From contig JAQBOV010000030.1 of assembly GCA_028287895.1 (NCBI GenBank), forward strand, positions 1 to 57,739: a stretch of DNA of 57,739 nt. The letters run 5' to 3'. This DNA comes from Mucilaginibacter sp. Its GTDB lineage: Bacteria > Bacteroidota > Bacteroidia > Sphingobacteriales > Sphingobacteriaceae. Within the stretch, counting starts at the first letter, position 1. Each line of letters opens with the position of its first letter. The notes under the pieces are model-generated. The model was not told where the DNA came from. It did no database searches and worked only from the letters and a program-made list of their open reading frames with translations. The translations under genes were made by a program, and so were the position numbers. Shown here one piece after another: positions 17,405 to 27,001 of this stretch.

Positions 17405-18549
17405 TCGCACCAAAAAAGATATTATTTGTTGACCGGGATGGCACGATGATACTGGAGACGGCCGATGAGCAAATCGATTCATTTGCAAAACTGGAATTTT
17501 ACCCGGGCGCATTAACCTGGCTGCCAAAAATAGCCAAGGAACTGGATTACGAGCTGGTGATGGTAACCAATCAGGATGGTCTTGGCACTTCCTGTTATCC
17601 TGAGGATACCTTTTGGCCGGTGCACAATTTCATATTAAAGACCTTTGAGAATGAAGGCGTAAAGTTTTCCGGTTTTTGTATCGACAGGACTTTCCCTAAA
17701 GATAACGCTCCTACCCGTAAACCGGGTACTGCTTTGTTAACACAATATCTTGATACAGAAAAATACGATCTGAAAGGCTCATATACCATCGGTGATCGTA
17801 AGAATGATATCTTATTAGCAAAAAATTTAGGCGCAAAGGCCATTTGGCTGAATGATAACTCAAATTTGGGCAGTGCAGAGTTCACGCGGGAACAGCATGA
17901 TGCCTTGCATGAGACGATCGCTCTGGAAACTACCGACTGGCAAAAGATATATGAGTTTTTAAAACTGGGCGAGCGCGTAGTGGAGCATCGCCGTAAAACC
18001 AAGGAAACAGATATCTATCTCAAGATCAACCTGGACGGGAAAGGCGAGGCCAATGTGTCAACAGGTTTACATTTTTTCGATCATATGCTCGATCAGATCG
18101 CCCGTCATGGTAATATTGACCTCGAGGTTGAAGCAAAAGGCGACCTGCATATTGATGAACATCACACTATTGAAGATACGGGCATTGCCCTGGGCGAAGT
18201 TTTTGCCACCGCTTTAGGCAATAAAAGAGGAATTGAACGCTACGGCTTCAGTCTTCCTATGGATGATTGCCTGGCCCAGGTAGCCATTGATTTCGGCGGC
18301 AGGAACTGGATAGTCTGGGATGCTGAATTTAAGCGCGAAAAGATCGGCGAAATGCCAACGGAAATGTTTTATCATTTCTTTAAATCATTTTCTGATGCTG
18401 CTAAATGCAATGTTAATATCAAAGCCGAAGGACAAAATGAGCATCATAAAATAGAGGCCATTTTTAAGGCCTTTGCAAAAGCAATAAAAATGGCGGTAAA
18501 GCGTGATGTAAATAATATGGTTTTACCTTCTACTAAAGGAGTTTTATAA
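17401..18549 (+). CDS. hisB: bifunctional histidinol-phosphatase / imidazoleglycerol-phosphate dehydratase
   Basis: 382 residues in two domains. The HAD phosphatase (1 to about 170) has FVDRDGTM (Asp11, Asp13), [15 protein letters not shown] and TIGDRKND. The dehydratase (about 190-382) has the metal-binding motifs [30 protein letters not shown] and [19 protein letters not shown]. They do steps 8 and 6 of the pathway. The HAD half has no Cys-rich zinc loop: where zinc-binding relatives have CxH...CxC, this protein reads [17 protein letters not shown]. It overlaps hisC by four bases. Confidence 0.96.
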   Translation: MIAPKKILFVDRDGTMILETADEQIDSFAKLEFYPGALTWLPKIAKELDYELVMVTNQDGLGTSCYPEDTFWPVHNFILKTFENEGVKFSGFCIDRTFPKDNAPTRKPGTALLTQYLDTEKYDLKGSYTIGDRKNDILLAKNLGAKAIWLNDNSNLGSAEFTREQHDALHETIALETTDWQKIYEFLKLGERVVEHRRKTKETDIYLKINLDGKGEANVSTGLHFFDHMLDQIARHGNIDLEVEAKGDLHIDEHHTIEDTGIALGEVFATALGNKRGIERYGFSLPMDDCLAQVAIDFGGRNWIVWDAEFKREKIGEMPTEMFYHFFKSFSDAAKCNVNIKAEGQNEHHKIEAIFKAFAKAIKMAVKRDVNNMVLPSTKGVL

Positions 18550-18587
18550 AACCAGGATAAAAGATCCAGGAATCAGGATAAAAACAT

Positions 18588-18615
18588 CTTGATTCTTGAC
18601 GCTTGACTCTTTAAT
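18588..18615. repeat. heptamer array between hisB and hisH
   Basis: Units CTTGATT (18588), CTTGACG (18595), CTTGACT (18602) and CTTTAAT (18609) run in perfect 7-base register and end eight bases before the hisH ATG. Upstream, two related copies of an AGGATAAAA word occur (about 18555 and 18576). Confidence 0.75.
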
Positions 18616-18623
18616 CTAAAAAA

Positions 18624-19214
18624 ATGATTGGTATAATAAGATACGGCGCCGGAAATATTTTTTCACTGACTGCTGCTTTGGAGCGTTTAGGCATTAAATA
18701 TGGTATGGTAAATAGTGAAGAGGATTTTGAACAGTTTGATCGTTATATTATCCCCGGAGTGGGACATGCCGGAGCAGCTATGAACAAACTGCAGCAAACC
18801 GGGATGGTAGAAAAGATAAAATCGCTAAATAAACCGACACTGGGTATTTGCGTTGGCATGCAGTTGCTCACAGAACATTCGCAAGAAGGCGATGCCGCTA
18901 TGCTGGGTATCTTCCCCATCCAGACTTTAAGGTTTGCCGACAGTGCTCAATACAAAGTTCCGCATACGGGGTGGAACCGGGTCAATAATGGAAAAGAGAA
19001 CCCACTATTTAAAAATATTCCAGCCGGATCACACTTTTACTTTGTACATTCATACTTTATTGAGTTTAACGAAGCATACACTTTAGCATCAGCAGATTAT
19101 AGCATAAAATTTTCGGCATCAATTTGGAAGGGGAATTTTTTCGGGGTACAATTTCATCCTGAAAAGTCCGGCCGATTTGGTGAAGTATTATTAACCAATT
19201 TTTCCAATTTATAA
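18624..19214 (+). CDS. hisH: imidazole glycerol phosphate synthase, glutaminase subunit
   Basis: A class I glutamine amidotransferase that supplies ammonia to HisF. 196 residues. The nucleophile is Cys76 in LGICVGMQLL, and the other triad members are His178 and Glu180 in VQFHPEKSG. The oxyanion region is IPGVGHAG. Its partner HisF is encoded two genes downstream. It ends five bases before hisA. Confidence 0.96.
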   Translation: MIGIIRYGAGNIFSLTAALERLGIKYGMVNSEEDFEQFDRYIIPGVGHAGAAMNKLQQTGMVEKIKSLNKPTLGICVGMQLLTEHSQEGDAAMLGIFPIQTLRFADSAQYKVPHTGWNRVNNGKENPLFKNIPAGSHFYFVHSYFIEFNEAYTLASADYSIKFSASIWKGNFFGVQFHPEKSGRFGEVLLTNFSNL

Positions 19215-19219
19215 AAGAC

Positions 19220-19969
19220 ATGTACATTATTCCGGCAATAGATATTTTGAACAAGAGAGTAGTCAGACTGCGAGAAGGTGATTATGAGCAGGTAACGGAA
19301 TATGAGGTTACACTTGAGGAAATGATCGAAAGGTACCAGTCTCACGGCACCGATTTTATTCACGTGATCGATCTTAACGGCGCCAAAAACGATTTCAGTA
19401 ATCAGCAATATCTTTTTGATGTGATCCGTAAAACCGACATGAAGGTTCAATACGGAGGTGGCATACGCAGTATTGAAAAAGTTAAGGAATTAATAGATTC
19501 GGGCGTTCATCGCGTTATTGTCGGCACTCAGGCTATTACCAATCCTAATTTTCTGCGGGATCTGAGCATGGAACTATGCGGCAAAGACAAATGCTCTGAC
19601 CAGGTGGTAGTGGCAATCGATGTCCTCGACGAGGTGATCAAATATTCAGGATGGATGGAAAGCTCTCCTATCAAACTGAGAGATTATGTTGATAAATGCC
19701 TGCAACTGGGCTTTTTTCGCTTCTTGTGTACCGATATCAACAAAGATGGCAAGTTAGGCGGAGCAGGTATAGAATTATATCAAAAGCTGCTGGATCATTC
19801 ACCATTTATTAAATTAATTGCCTCAGGCGGTGTAAGTTCCTTGAAAGACATCGAGGAATTAAGCAAAATCAAAGTGGAAGCATGTGTAGTTGGCAAAGCC
19901 ATTTACGAAGGCCACATAAGCATTGATGAAATAAAAAACTGGAATTTAAAATCGCTGATATCTATATAA
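19220..19969 (+). CDS. hisA: phosphoribosylformimino-5-aminoimidazole carboxamide ribotide isomerase
   Basis: A (beta-alpha)8 barrel isomerase, 249 residues. It carries the N-terminal catalytic Asp8 in PAIDILNKRVVRLREGDY, a phosphate-binding GGGIRS, the second catalytic Asp region CTDINKDGKLGG, and the C-terminal phosphate loop IASGGVSSLKDI. It provides the substrate of HisF/HisH. Confidence 0.96.
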   Translation: MYIIPAIDILNKRVVRLREGDYEQVTEYEVTLEEMIERYQSHGTDFIHVIDLNGAKNDFSNQQYLFDVIRKTDMKVQYGGGIRSIEKVKELIDSGVHRVIVGTQAITNPNFLRDLSMELCGKDKCSDQVVVAIDVLDEVIKYSGWMESSPIKLRDYVDKCLQLGFFRFLCTDINKDGKLGGAGIELYQKLLDHSPFIKLIASGGVSSLKDIEELSKIKVEACVVGKAIYEGHISIDEIKNWNLKSLISI

Positions 19970-20009
19970 GCCCGATCCTTATTAACAGGAACGAAGCAAC
20001 CCCAAACTC

Positions 20010-20768
20010 ATGCTCGCAAAGAGAATAATCCCTTGTTTAGACGTTAAAGACGGCCGCACAGTAAAAGGTGTAAACTTTGTCGACCTGCGTGATGCCGGCG
20101 ACCCGGTTGAGCTTGCCTGGAACTACTCGGCACAGGGAGCCGATGAACTGGTTTTTCTGGATATTACCGCTACGCATGAACGCCGTAAAACCATGGTCGA
20201 GTTGGTAAAAGCGGTAGCAAGGCAAATTAACATCCCATTTACGATAGGTGGGGGTATTAATGAAATAGCCGATGCAGATGCACTATTAAATGCTGGTGCC
20301 GATAAGATATCTGTTAACTCGGCAGCGGTTCGTGATCCGGCCCTAATTGATGAGTTGGCAAAAGCTTTCGGAGTGCAGTTTGTCGTGGTTGCAGTGGATA
20401 CCCGTCGCGTGGGTAATAAAAACCTGGTACACTTAAATGGAGGCCGTATCGCCACAGAAAAAGCGACTTTTGACTGGATACTGGAGGCCGAAAGTCGCGG
20501 TGCAGGTGAAATATTACTAACCTCGATGGATCATGATGGCACCAAGGGCGGCTTTGATAACAGCTTTTTAAAGCAAGTTAATGATACCGTACATATACCG
20601 GTCATTGCATCCGGCGGGGCAGGTTCAGTACAGCATTTTGTGGATGTATTTGAGCACACAAATGTGGACGCAGCATTGGCTGCATCCGTTTTTCATTATG
20701 GCGAAATACTGATACCGGATTTAAAAGCGATTTTAAGACAACATCATATCGAAGTAAGAGAATTATAA
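20010..20768 (+). CDS. hisF: imidazole glycerol phosphate synthase, cyclase subunit
   Basis: 252 residues, barrel fold. The first catalytic Asp11 is in [19 protein letters not shown], the second near 130 is in [11 protein letters not shown], and the phosphate loops are IGGGINEI and [12 protein letters not shown]. It converts PRFAR and ammonia (delivered by HisH) into imidazoleglycerol phosphate and AICAR. Confidence 0.97.
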   Translation: MLAKRIIPCLDVKDGRTVKGVNFVDLRDAGDPVELAWNYSAQGADELVFLDITATHERRKTMVELVKAVARQINIPFTIGGGINEIADADALLNAGADKISVNSAAVRDPALIDELAKAFGVQFVVVAVDTRRVGNKNLVHLNGGRIATEKATFDWILEAESRGAGEILLTSMDHDGTKGGFDNSFLKQVNDTVHIPVIASGGAGSVQHFVDVFEHTNVDAALAASVFHYGEILIPDLKAILRQHHIEVREL

Positions 20769-20804
20769 TTACACAACCGACATTGCCAGGTAGCCCTCCC
20801 AATC

Positions 20805-20846
20805 CTCCCCGCAAGGGGGAGTTTAAAAAGCATCCCCTACAGGGGA
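20805..20846 (+). promoter_or_regulatory. two consecutive C-run/G-run hairpins before hisI
   Basis: CTCCCC (20805-20810) pairs with GGGGAG (20816-20821) across a GCAAG loop. TCCCC (20833-20837) pairs with GGGGA (20842-20846) across TACA. They resemble the C/G hairpin before hisD and lie 40-80 bases before the hisI start. Confidence 0.5.
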
Positions 20847-20885
20847 GATTTACAGGGAGCTGGCGATAACGAAAAGAAACAAAGA

Positions 20886-21473
20886 ATGAATATAGATTTT
20901 AATAAAGGCGACGGATTAGTCCCTGTGATTATACAGGATGAACAGACCCTGGAAGTGCTGATGCTGGGCTATATGAACCAGGAAGCTTATGATAAAACCG
21001 TTCGGGAAAATATCGTCACCTTCTTTTCGCGCACAAAAAATCGTTTGTGGACCAAAGGGGAAACAAGCAATAACTTTCTGCATGTAAAAAGTATTCAGCA
21101 GGATTGCGACAATGATACTTTATTGATCAAAGTAAAGCCCGATGGCCCTACCTGTCACACCGGTACCAGAAGTTGTTTCAATACCGAATACAATCAGAAT
21201 TTCATCCTGGAGCTGGAGCAAATTATCAATGATAGGTATGAGCACCCACAGGAAAGCTCTTATGTAAATAAACTGCGAAATAAAGGCCTGAATAAAATCG
21301 CGCAGAAAGTTGGCGAAGAGGCTGTAGAGACCGTTATTGCAGCTTTAGCCCAAACAGAAACAGAAATGATAGATGAGACATCCGACCTGGTTTTTCACCT
21401 GCTGGTACTATTGCGCGAAAAAGGGTTGAGCCTTGAAACTATTGCTAAGAATCTGCAGAGCAGGCATAAGTAG
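20886..21473 (+). CDS. hisI: bifunctional phosphoribosyl-AMP cyclohydrolase / phosphoribosyl-ATP pyrophosphatase
   Basis: 195 residues, a HisI-HisE fusion doing steps 3 and 2 of the pathway. The HisI half (1 to about 105) has RTKNRLWTKGETSNNFLHV and the metal-binding QDCDNDTLLIKVKPDGPTCH. The HisE half (about 110-195) has a MazG-like helical core, KVGEEAVETVIAALAQTE and DETSDLVFHLLVLL. It is the last enzyme gene of the operon. Confidence 0.96.
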   Translation: MNIDFNKGDGLVPVIIQDEQTLEVLMLGYMNQEAYDKTVRENIVTFFSRTKNRLWTKGETSNNFLHVKSIQQDCDNDTLLIKVKPDGPTCHTGTRSCFNTEYNQNFILELEQIINDRYEHPQESSYVNKLRNKGLNKIAQKVGEEAVETVIAALAQTETEMIDETSDLVFHLLVLLREKGLSLETIAKNLQSRHK

Positions 21474-21568
21474 GCAGTTTGCAGTTGTCGGTCTGCAGTT
21501 CGCAATAACGAAAAGATGATCGGCCAAATAAACAACTGTCCACTGCTAACTCCGAACTGCCAACTGAT
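21473..21568. repeat. two heptamer arrays in inverted arrangement
   Basis: From the hisI stop codon, 7-base units GGCAGTT (21473), TGCAGTT (21480), GTCGGTC, TGCAGTT (21494) and CGCAATA run on. After a 26-base gap, AACTGTC (21534), CACTGCT, AACTCCG, AACTGCC (21555) and AACTGAT follow, which are the reverse complement theme. The second array ends five bases before the next ATG. The whole can fold into an imperfect hairpin. Confidence 0.8.
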
Positions 21569-21573
21569 AAAAA

Positions 21574-22491
21574 ATGATAAACGTAGAAAAAGTAGCAGAA
21601 CTTACCGGCCATGGTAACCCCATATTCACACTGGAGCTTTCTCAAAAACCCGGCATCCTTTTTACCGGGGGAAACGACAAGGGACTGGTAGAATGGAGTT
21701 TGAAAGACCATGCCTTTATCAAGGTCATGTTCCCGGTGGCTGCTTCAATTTATGCTATTCATTGTCCGGGGGGGTATCCGCTGTTATTTGCCGGCTTGCG
21801 CAGTGGGGACGTGTTGGTATTTAGTTTTGTGGAGCAAAAAATCATCAGGACATTAAAACACCACCGGGCGCCCATATTTGACATCAAATCAACCAACCGC
21901 AAAAGCGAGCTATTGGTGGCATCGGAAGACGGCCTGGTAACTATTTGGAGCCTGGAAACACTCGAACAGGTTTACGCTGTGAAGGTTTCACACGATACCA
22001 TTCGAAGTATCAGCATATCTCCCGGGGAGAAACAAGCAGCATTCGGATGCCGTGACAATTCGGTAAAAATATATGATATCGAAGATTATACTTTGATCGA
22101 GACTCTTCTGGGGCATACCATGCCGGTTTTTGCAGTCCAATATTCGCCTGATGGCACTTACCTCCTGTCCGGCTCGCGTGACGCCCAGGTGAAGATCTGG
22201 GACAGCCTGTCATTTGAGCAGCTTAAAAATATACCTGCGCATTTATTTGCGGTTAATCACATTGTATTCCACTCTACCCTGCCTTACTTTGCAACTGCAA
22301 GTATGGATAAAAGCATTAAAATTTGGGGTGCTGATGATTTTAAACTGTACAAGATCATCAGCCGCGAAAAAGGTTTCGTCAGTCATCAGCTGTCTGTCAA
22401 TAAATTGGCATGGATAGGAAATCACTTGATTTCTGTAAGCGATGATAAACGTATTATAATTTGGGATATACAATTTGATATGGCTTTGTAA
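21574..22491 (+). CDS. WD40 repeat protein
   Basis: 305 residues, essentially one beta-propeller. Repeats of about 40 residues end in WD-like pairs: VEWSLKD, VTIWSLE, VKIYDIE, VKIWDSL, IKIWGAD and IIIWDIQ. GH-type starts such as LTGHGNPIF and LLGHTMPVF are present. There is no signal peptide, so it is cytosolic. Propellers of this kind are scaffolds; no catalytic domain is attached. Position after hisI suggests possible co-transcription, but the inverted repeat arrays separate them and no functional link to histidine is known. Confidence 0.85.
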   Translation: MINVEKVAELTGHGNPIFTLELSQKPGILFTGGNDKGLVEWSLKDHAFIKVMFPVAASIYAIHCPGGYPLLFAGLRSGDVLVFSFVEQKIIRTLKHHRAPIFDIKSTNRKSELLVASEDGLVTIWSLETLEQVYAVKVSHDTIRSISISPGEKQAAFGCRDNSVKIYDIEDYTLIETLLGHTMPVFAVQYSPDGTYLLSGSRDAQVKIWDSLSFEQLKNIPAHLFAVNHIVFHSTLPYFATASMDKSIKIWGADDFKLYKIISREKGFVSHQLSVNKLAWIGNHLISVSDDKRIIIWDIQFDMAL

Positions 22492-22492
22492 T

Positions 22493-22516
22493 TATCTGAT
22501 GAAGCTGTATCAGATA
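22493..22516 (+). terminator. possible weak terminator
   Basis: TATCTGAT (22493-22500) pairs perfectly with ATCAGATA (22509-22516) right after the WD40 stop codon. No T run follows, so termination is uncertain. Confidence 0.35.
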
Positions 22517-22694
22517 GCCCCATTCCTCAGTAATGCCAACCGGCTCGCAAATAAACTCCACAATATATTGATCGGTGAACGAAACGAACGAGAAGTATCA
22601 ACAATAATTTGCCACAATACCATTACACAAGTATACATAAGTATAAAAACTCTTAATTTGCATTAGTTGATTCTTCAACACCTAATACATCAGC

Positions 22695-25028
22695 ATGAAT
22701 AAATTTTTACTTACAATTACCTCTTTTGCATTGGCTACAGCCGTAAATGCTCAGCAAAACAGCCGGTTAACTGCAAAGGATTATGAACAGGCAGAGCGTT
22801 TTATGGGCTATAATACCGAACAGTTGGTTGACCACAATGGCGTAAGGCCCGAGTGGTTGACGAATGACAGATTTTGGTATCGTACTTTAACGGCGCAAGG
22901 CAGCGAATTCATATTAGTGGACCCGGCTAAAAAATCGCGTTCTGCTGCTTTTGATCAACAAAAGCTGGCTTCTTCACTTTCAGAGGCAACCGGTAAACAT
23001 TATCAAGCCGCCCTGTTACCGTTTCAAAGCTTCACTTATTCGCCTGATGAAAGAGCGATCATTTTTGAAGCTGATGGCAAACAGTGGACCTGTGACCTGC
23101 AAACCTATAAATGCGCACAAGACAATTCCGTTCATGTAAAAAAACCGGCAAAAGGCCCGCGCAAGCGGCAAATTGGCATTGAGATCCCATCGCCTGACGG
23201 TAAGCGCGAAGCGTTTATAAAAGATTATAACCTGTGGGTACGTGATGTTAAAACTCATAAGCAGACCCAGCTTACAACCGATGGCATCAAAGATTTCGGC
23301 TATGCTACCGATAACGCCGGCTGGAAAAGCGGCGACGGCCCTATCCTGCGTTGGTCGCCTGATTCTAAAAAGATCGCCACATTTAAACAGGATCAGCGCC
23401 AGGTGAGCGACATGTACCTGGTGACGACCAATGTTGGCAAACCAACGCTAAAAACATGGAAGTATCCCCTGCCGGGTGATAAAAACATCCCTACCATTGA
23501 ACGTGTTATTATCGATGTTGATAAGCCAAAGGTGATTAGTATCCAGGTTTCGCCCGACCCCCACAGGGCGTCACTGGGCGATGATATCGCAAGCAGCGGC
23601 ACCTTTGACGATGTGGACTGGAGCGCGGACGTTACCCAGCTGGCCTTTGTGTCCACCTCGCGTGATCATAAAAACGAAAAAGTACGTATTGCCGACGCCT
23701 CGACCGGTGCTGTACGAGAGGTCTTTGAAGAAACCGTGCCAACCCAATTTGAATCAGGATGGGAGGCCATCAACTGGCGTTATTTGCAAAAAACGAATGA
23801 ATTCATCTGGTTCTCAGAACGCGACAATTGGGGACACCTTTATTTATACAATGCTTTAACCGGCAAGCTAAAAAATCAGATTACCAGGGGCGATTGGGTG
23901 GTGACCAGGTTGCTTAAAGTGGATGAGAAAAATCGTGTTTTATATTTCATTGCCAATGGGCGCCAGGCAGAAAACCCATACTTCAGTCAACTTTGCAAAA
24001 TCAGCTTTGATGGAAAACACTTTGCTGTGCTTACACCAGAGAATGGCAATCATCAAATTACTTTGTCGCCGTCGGGCAGCTATTTTATCGACAGCTATTC
24101 TAAACCCGATGTCCCTCCGGTTACCATCTTACGCGATATGAACGGTAAATTTATTTCGGCCCTGGAAAAAACTGATGTGTCAAGGCTTGTTACAATAGGC
24201 TGGCACGCCCCTATTCCCGTTAAGGTCAAAGCGCATGATGGCAAGACGGATATCTACGGATTGGTATTTACTCCCACAAAACCCGACCCCAATAAAAAAT
24301 ATCCGGTTATCGACTACATTTATCCGGGCCCGCAGGGCGGCAGTGTTGGCAGCTGGTCCTTCGAAGCTTCAAGGGGTGATAACCAGGCACTTGCTGAATT
24401 AGGTTTTATTGTTGTGGAAATTGAAGGAACAAGCAATCCGCTACGCTCAAAAAGCTTTCATGATATGAACTACGGAAACATAGCCGAAAATACGCTGCCC
24501 GATCAGATCACAGCCATCAGGCAACTGTCTCAGCGGTATGCTGATATGGATACTACCCGGGTAGGTATCTGGGGCCATTCAGGTGGTGGTTTTGCCACTG
24601 CAACGGCTATGTTCCGTTACCCCGATTTCTTTAAGGTTGGTATTTCAGAATCAGGCAATCATGATAACCGAAATTACGAGGATGACTGGGGCGAACGTTA
24701 TGATGGTTTGGTGAATAACGCTGACTATCAGGCACAGGCAAATGAGAATTATGCAAAAAACCTGAAAGGCAAACTCCTGCTTGCTCATGGCTTAATGGAT
24801 AATAATGTTCCGCCGCAAAACACATTATTGGTGGTAGAGGCCCTTGAGAGAGCCAATAAAGATTTCGACCTGCTTGTATTTCCAAACAGTGCACATGGTT
24901 ATGGCCCGTTTTCATCATACATGATGCGCCGCCGCTGGGACTATTTTGTGAAGAACCTATCAGGCGCTGAACCACCTGACGGATACCTGTTAAAAAGCAA
25001 ACCTGATCCCCGAAATGACGCGCAGTAA
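22695..25028 (+). CDS. prolyl oligopeptidase family (S9B, DPP IV-like) peptidase
   Basis: A 777-residue exported serine peptidase. The Sec signal peptide is about residues 1-20 (LLTITSFALATAVNAQ). A beta-propeller (about 60-520) holds WSPDSKKIATFKQDQRQVSDMY, the DPP IV Glu-loop-like region being less certain. The alpha/beta-hydrolase domain has the nucleophile Ser629 in GIWGHSGGGFAT, Asp702 in HGLMDNNVPP and His734 in NSAHGYG. It likely removes dipeptides from Xaa-Pro ends in the periplasm for peptide nutrition. It stands alone, with a perfect palindrome after it. Confidence 0.93.
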   Translation: MNKFLLTITSFALATAVNAQQNSRLTAKDYEQAERFMGYNTEQLVDHNGVRPEWLTNDRFWYRTLTAQGSEFILVDPAKKSRSAAFDQQKLASSLSEATGKHYQAALLPFQSFTYSPDERAIIFEADGKQWTCDLQTYKCAQDNSVHVKKPAKGPRKRQIGIEIPSPDGKREAFIKDYNLWVRDVKTHKQTQLTTDGIKDFGYATDNAGWKSGDGPILRWSPDSKKIATFKQDQRQVSDMYLVTTNVGKPTLKTWKYPLPGDKNIPTIERVIIDVDKPKVISIQVSPDPHRASLGDDIASSGTFDDVDWSADVTQLAFVSTSRDHKNEKVRIADASTGAVREVFEETVPTQFESGWEAINWRYLQKTNEFIWFSERDNWGHLYLYNALTGKLKNQITRGDWVVTRLLKVDEKNRVLYFIANGRQAENPYFSQLCKISFDGKHFAVLTPENGNHQITLSPSGSYFIDSYSKPDVPPVTILRDMNGKFISALEKTDVSRLVTIGWHAPIPVKVKAHDGKTDIYGLVFTPTKPDPNKKYPVIDYIYPGPQGGSVGSWSFEASRGDNQALAELGFIVVEIEGTSNPLRSKSFHDMNYGNIAENTLPDQITAIRQLSQRYADMDTTRVGIWGHSGGGFATATAMFRYPDFFKVGISESGNHDNRNYEDDWGERYDGLVNNADYQAQANENYAKNLKGKLLLAHGLMDNNVPPQNTLLVVEALERANKDFDLLVFPNSAHGYGPFSSYMMRRRWDYFVKNLSGAEPPDGYLLKSKPDPRNDAQ

Positions 25029-25052
25029 TAGCGTAGATTAATTTAATAATCG

Positions 25053-25088
25053 AATAAGCCGTTTCCTGTTAACAGGAAACGGCTTATT
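25053..25088. terminator. perfect 36-bp palindrome, probable bidirectional terminator
   Basis: Bases 25053-25088 are fully self-complementary, with centre GTTAAC and GC-rich middle arms GCCGTTTCC / GGAAACGGC. AT-rich ends lie on both sides. It lies behind the peptidase gene and upstream (in the convergent sense) of the end of the minus-strand fatty-acid operon. Confidence 0.7.
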
Positions 25089-25300
25089 TGCTAGTGGCTG
25101 GCTTTGACGACATTGATAAGAACAATCCCGCAAGGGCAATTAGCGAACAATCAAATTTAGATTAATTTCCATTAATTTAATGTGCGTTCGAAATAAGCAA
25201 TAAGTAGCCTTATCCCTACCCACAGCGGTTTTTGAGGTAAAATACCTAAATAAGTAAATATATCCTGGAACGTTGGAATCTATTAGGCGGTACTGCCAAA

Positions 25301-26215
25301 CTATGCTGACCGGGTAGCTTTCTCGATGCTGTCCCACATTTCGGCCGGTATCATTTCAAGTGCGTTAAACTGACCGGCGCCCTGTAACCATTGGCCACCA
25401 TCAATAGTGATTACTTCGCCATTAATGTAACCCGCAAAACCGGACACTAAAAAAGCGGCGAGGTTGGCCAGTTCCTGGTGCTCGCCTACCCGTTTAAGGG
25501 GCACCCGGTTTTTGAAATCGAATTTTTCAGCTATTTCGCCCGGCAGCAATCTTTCCCATGCTCCTTTGGTGGGAAAGGGGCCGGGGGCAATAGCATTGGT
25601 GCGAATGCCGTGCCTACCCCACTCTACTGCCAGCGACCTGGTCATGGCAAGCACGCCTCCTTTTGCACAGGCTGAGGGAACCACGTAAGCAGAGCCCGTG
25701 AATGCATAAGTTGTTATTATATTAAGTATGTTACCGGCTATCTTTTCACTGATCCAATATTTACCCAAAGCCAATGAACAATTGGCCGAACCTTTTAATA
25801 CAATATCAATAACAGCAGAGAACGCGTTTGCCGACAAGCGCTCTGTGGGTGAAATAAAATTCCCGGCCGCATTATTTACCAGTGAGTCAACCCGCCCAAA
25901 AACTTCAACAGACTGCTTCAGCATACTTTCGACTTCGTCATACTTTCTTACATCGCAGGCAATTGGCAACACCTTTCCCCCGGTCGCTGATTCCATTGCT
26001 GCTGCGGTTTGCTGTAATACATCCAGCTTACGACTGGTAATGACCAGGTTGGCGCCTAACTTCAGAAAGTAAGTCCCCATAGCTTTGCCAAGACCGGTAC
26101 CGCCACCGGTTATAATGATGGTTTTCCCTTTCAAGGCGTCTTCCTTTAACATTCCCGTGGCAGTTCCCGAACCGGGTTCTGCAGAATTATTTGTAGTTGT
26201 CTTATCGCTCATCAT
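25301..26215 (-). CDS. SDR-family 2,4-dienoyl-CoA reductase
   Basis: 304 residues. NADP-binding GGGTGLGKAMGTYF (about 36-50) is followed by the family signature NNAAGNFISPTERLS, closely like the mitochondrial DECR1 type. Then come ITTYAFTGSAYVVPSACAK with the SDR catalytic residues, and INGEVITIDGG at the end. It reduces 2,4-dienoyl-CoA formed from polyunsaturated fatty acids. An unusual 22-residue polar N-terminal extension (SDKTTTNNSAEPGSG) precedes the fold. It starts three bases after the isomerase gene stop and is last in the beta-oxidation operon. Confidence 0.88.
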   Translation of the reverse strand: MMSDKTTTNNSAEPGSGTATGMLKEDALKGKTIIITGGGTGLGKAMGTYFLKLGANLVITSRKLDVLQQTAAAMESATGGKVLPIACDVRKYDEVESMLKQSVEVFGRVDSLVNNAAGNFISPTERLSANAFSAVIDIVLKGSANCSLALGKYWISEKIAGNILNIITTYAFTGSAYVVPSACAKGGVLAMTRSLAVEWGRHGIRTNAIAPGPFPTKGAWERLLPGEIAEKFDFKNRVPLKRVGEHQELANLAAFLVSGFAGYINGEVITIDGGQWLQGAGQFNALEMIPAEMWDSIEKATRSA

Positions 26216-26218
26216 CTA

Positions 26219-26995
26219 TTAATTAGCAGTAGCATTTTTTGATTTTAAGCTTTGTATCATCATTTGTAAACCTTTCCTGGTTGCAGGCGCCCACCATTGT
26301 TCCAGCATCTTATTTAAAGTATCGGCTTGACTAAAGTTTAATTTGCTGATCAGCTCTTTTCGTAAATTCAGTTTACTCTGGCTCCAGGTGTTCGGGTTCA
26401 TTTGCATATATAATCTTGCCTTTTTCCGGGCCAGATCAATCAGGCTTTCGGGGGAGCAAATTTCATCGATCAATCCTGCATCAAGCGCTTCACTTGTATT
26501 AAACAGCTTGCCTTCCATTAAGTATTTATAAGCCTTATGTTGACCAAGCCAGAAAGAGTATAAATTAAAAACACTGTCGGGAACGACGATACCTACGGGA
26601 ATTTCATTTAACCCAATGATAAATTTACCGTCTGCCATGATCCGGTAATCACAACAAATAGCTATAATACAACCACCGGCAGGGCTATGACCGCTTATGG
26701 CAGCTACCATCGGTTTTTTGAAAGATGCCAACGTATGCTGTAAGGATAAAAAATCGATCCAGAACGTCCTTATTTCTTCCTCGTTGTAATCATAAACCTC
26801 AATCAGGTCGATTCCCGAGGAAAAAAACCCTTCCTTTCCTGTTAAGATCAGCCCGCCCACGCTGTGGTCGTTCTCCAGCGCTTTTACACAAGTGGCCAAT
26901 TCCTTAACCATCTGGTGATTTATCGGATTTGAACGTCCTCTGTTGAGTGTAATTATACCCAGCCTATCGTTCACCGTTATTTGAAGCGTGCTCAT
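26219..26995 (-). CDS. enoyl-CoA hydratase/isomerase family, probably delta3,delta2-enoyl-CoA isomerase
   Basis: 258 residues, crotonase fold. The oxyanion-hole regions are FFSSGIDLIEV and GHSPAGGCIIAICCDYRIMA, followed by IGLNEIPVGIVVP. The PAGGC and LNExxxGI pattern and the single acidic residue fit the ECI1-type isomerase better than a hydratase, which has two Glu. It would move the double bond of unsaturated acyl-CoA into position for beta-oxidation, pairing with the dienoyl-CoA reductase. It lies six bases after the acyl-CoA synthetase stop. Confidence 0.8.
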   Translation of the reverse strand: MSTLQITVNDRLGIITLNRGRSNPINHQMVKELATCVKALENDHSVGGLILTGKEGFFSSGIDLIEVYDYNEEEIRTFWIDFLSLQHTLASFKKPMVAAISGHSPAGGCIIAICCDYRIMADGKFIIGLNEIPVGIVVPDSVFNLYSFWLGQHKAYKYLMEGKLFNTSEALDAGLIDEICSPESLIDLARKKARLYMQMNPNTWSQSKLNLRKELISKLNFSQADTLNKMLEQWWAPATRKGLQMMIQSLKSKNATAN

Positions 26996-27001
26996 AATTA
27001 A

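Noticed and set aside
25053..25088. Perfect palindrome as an operator or recombination site
   Set aside because: Its place between gene ends and its GC-rich stem with AT ends suit a terminator better; no promoter is near.
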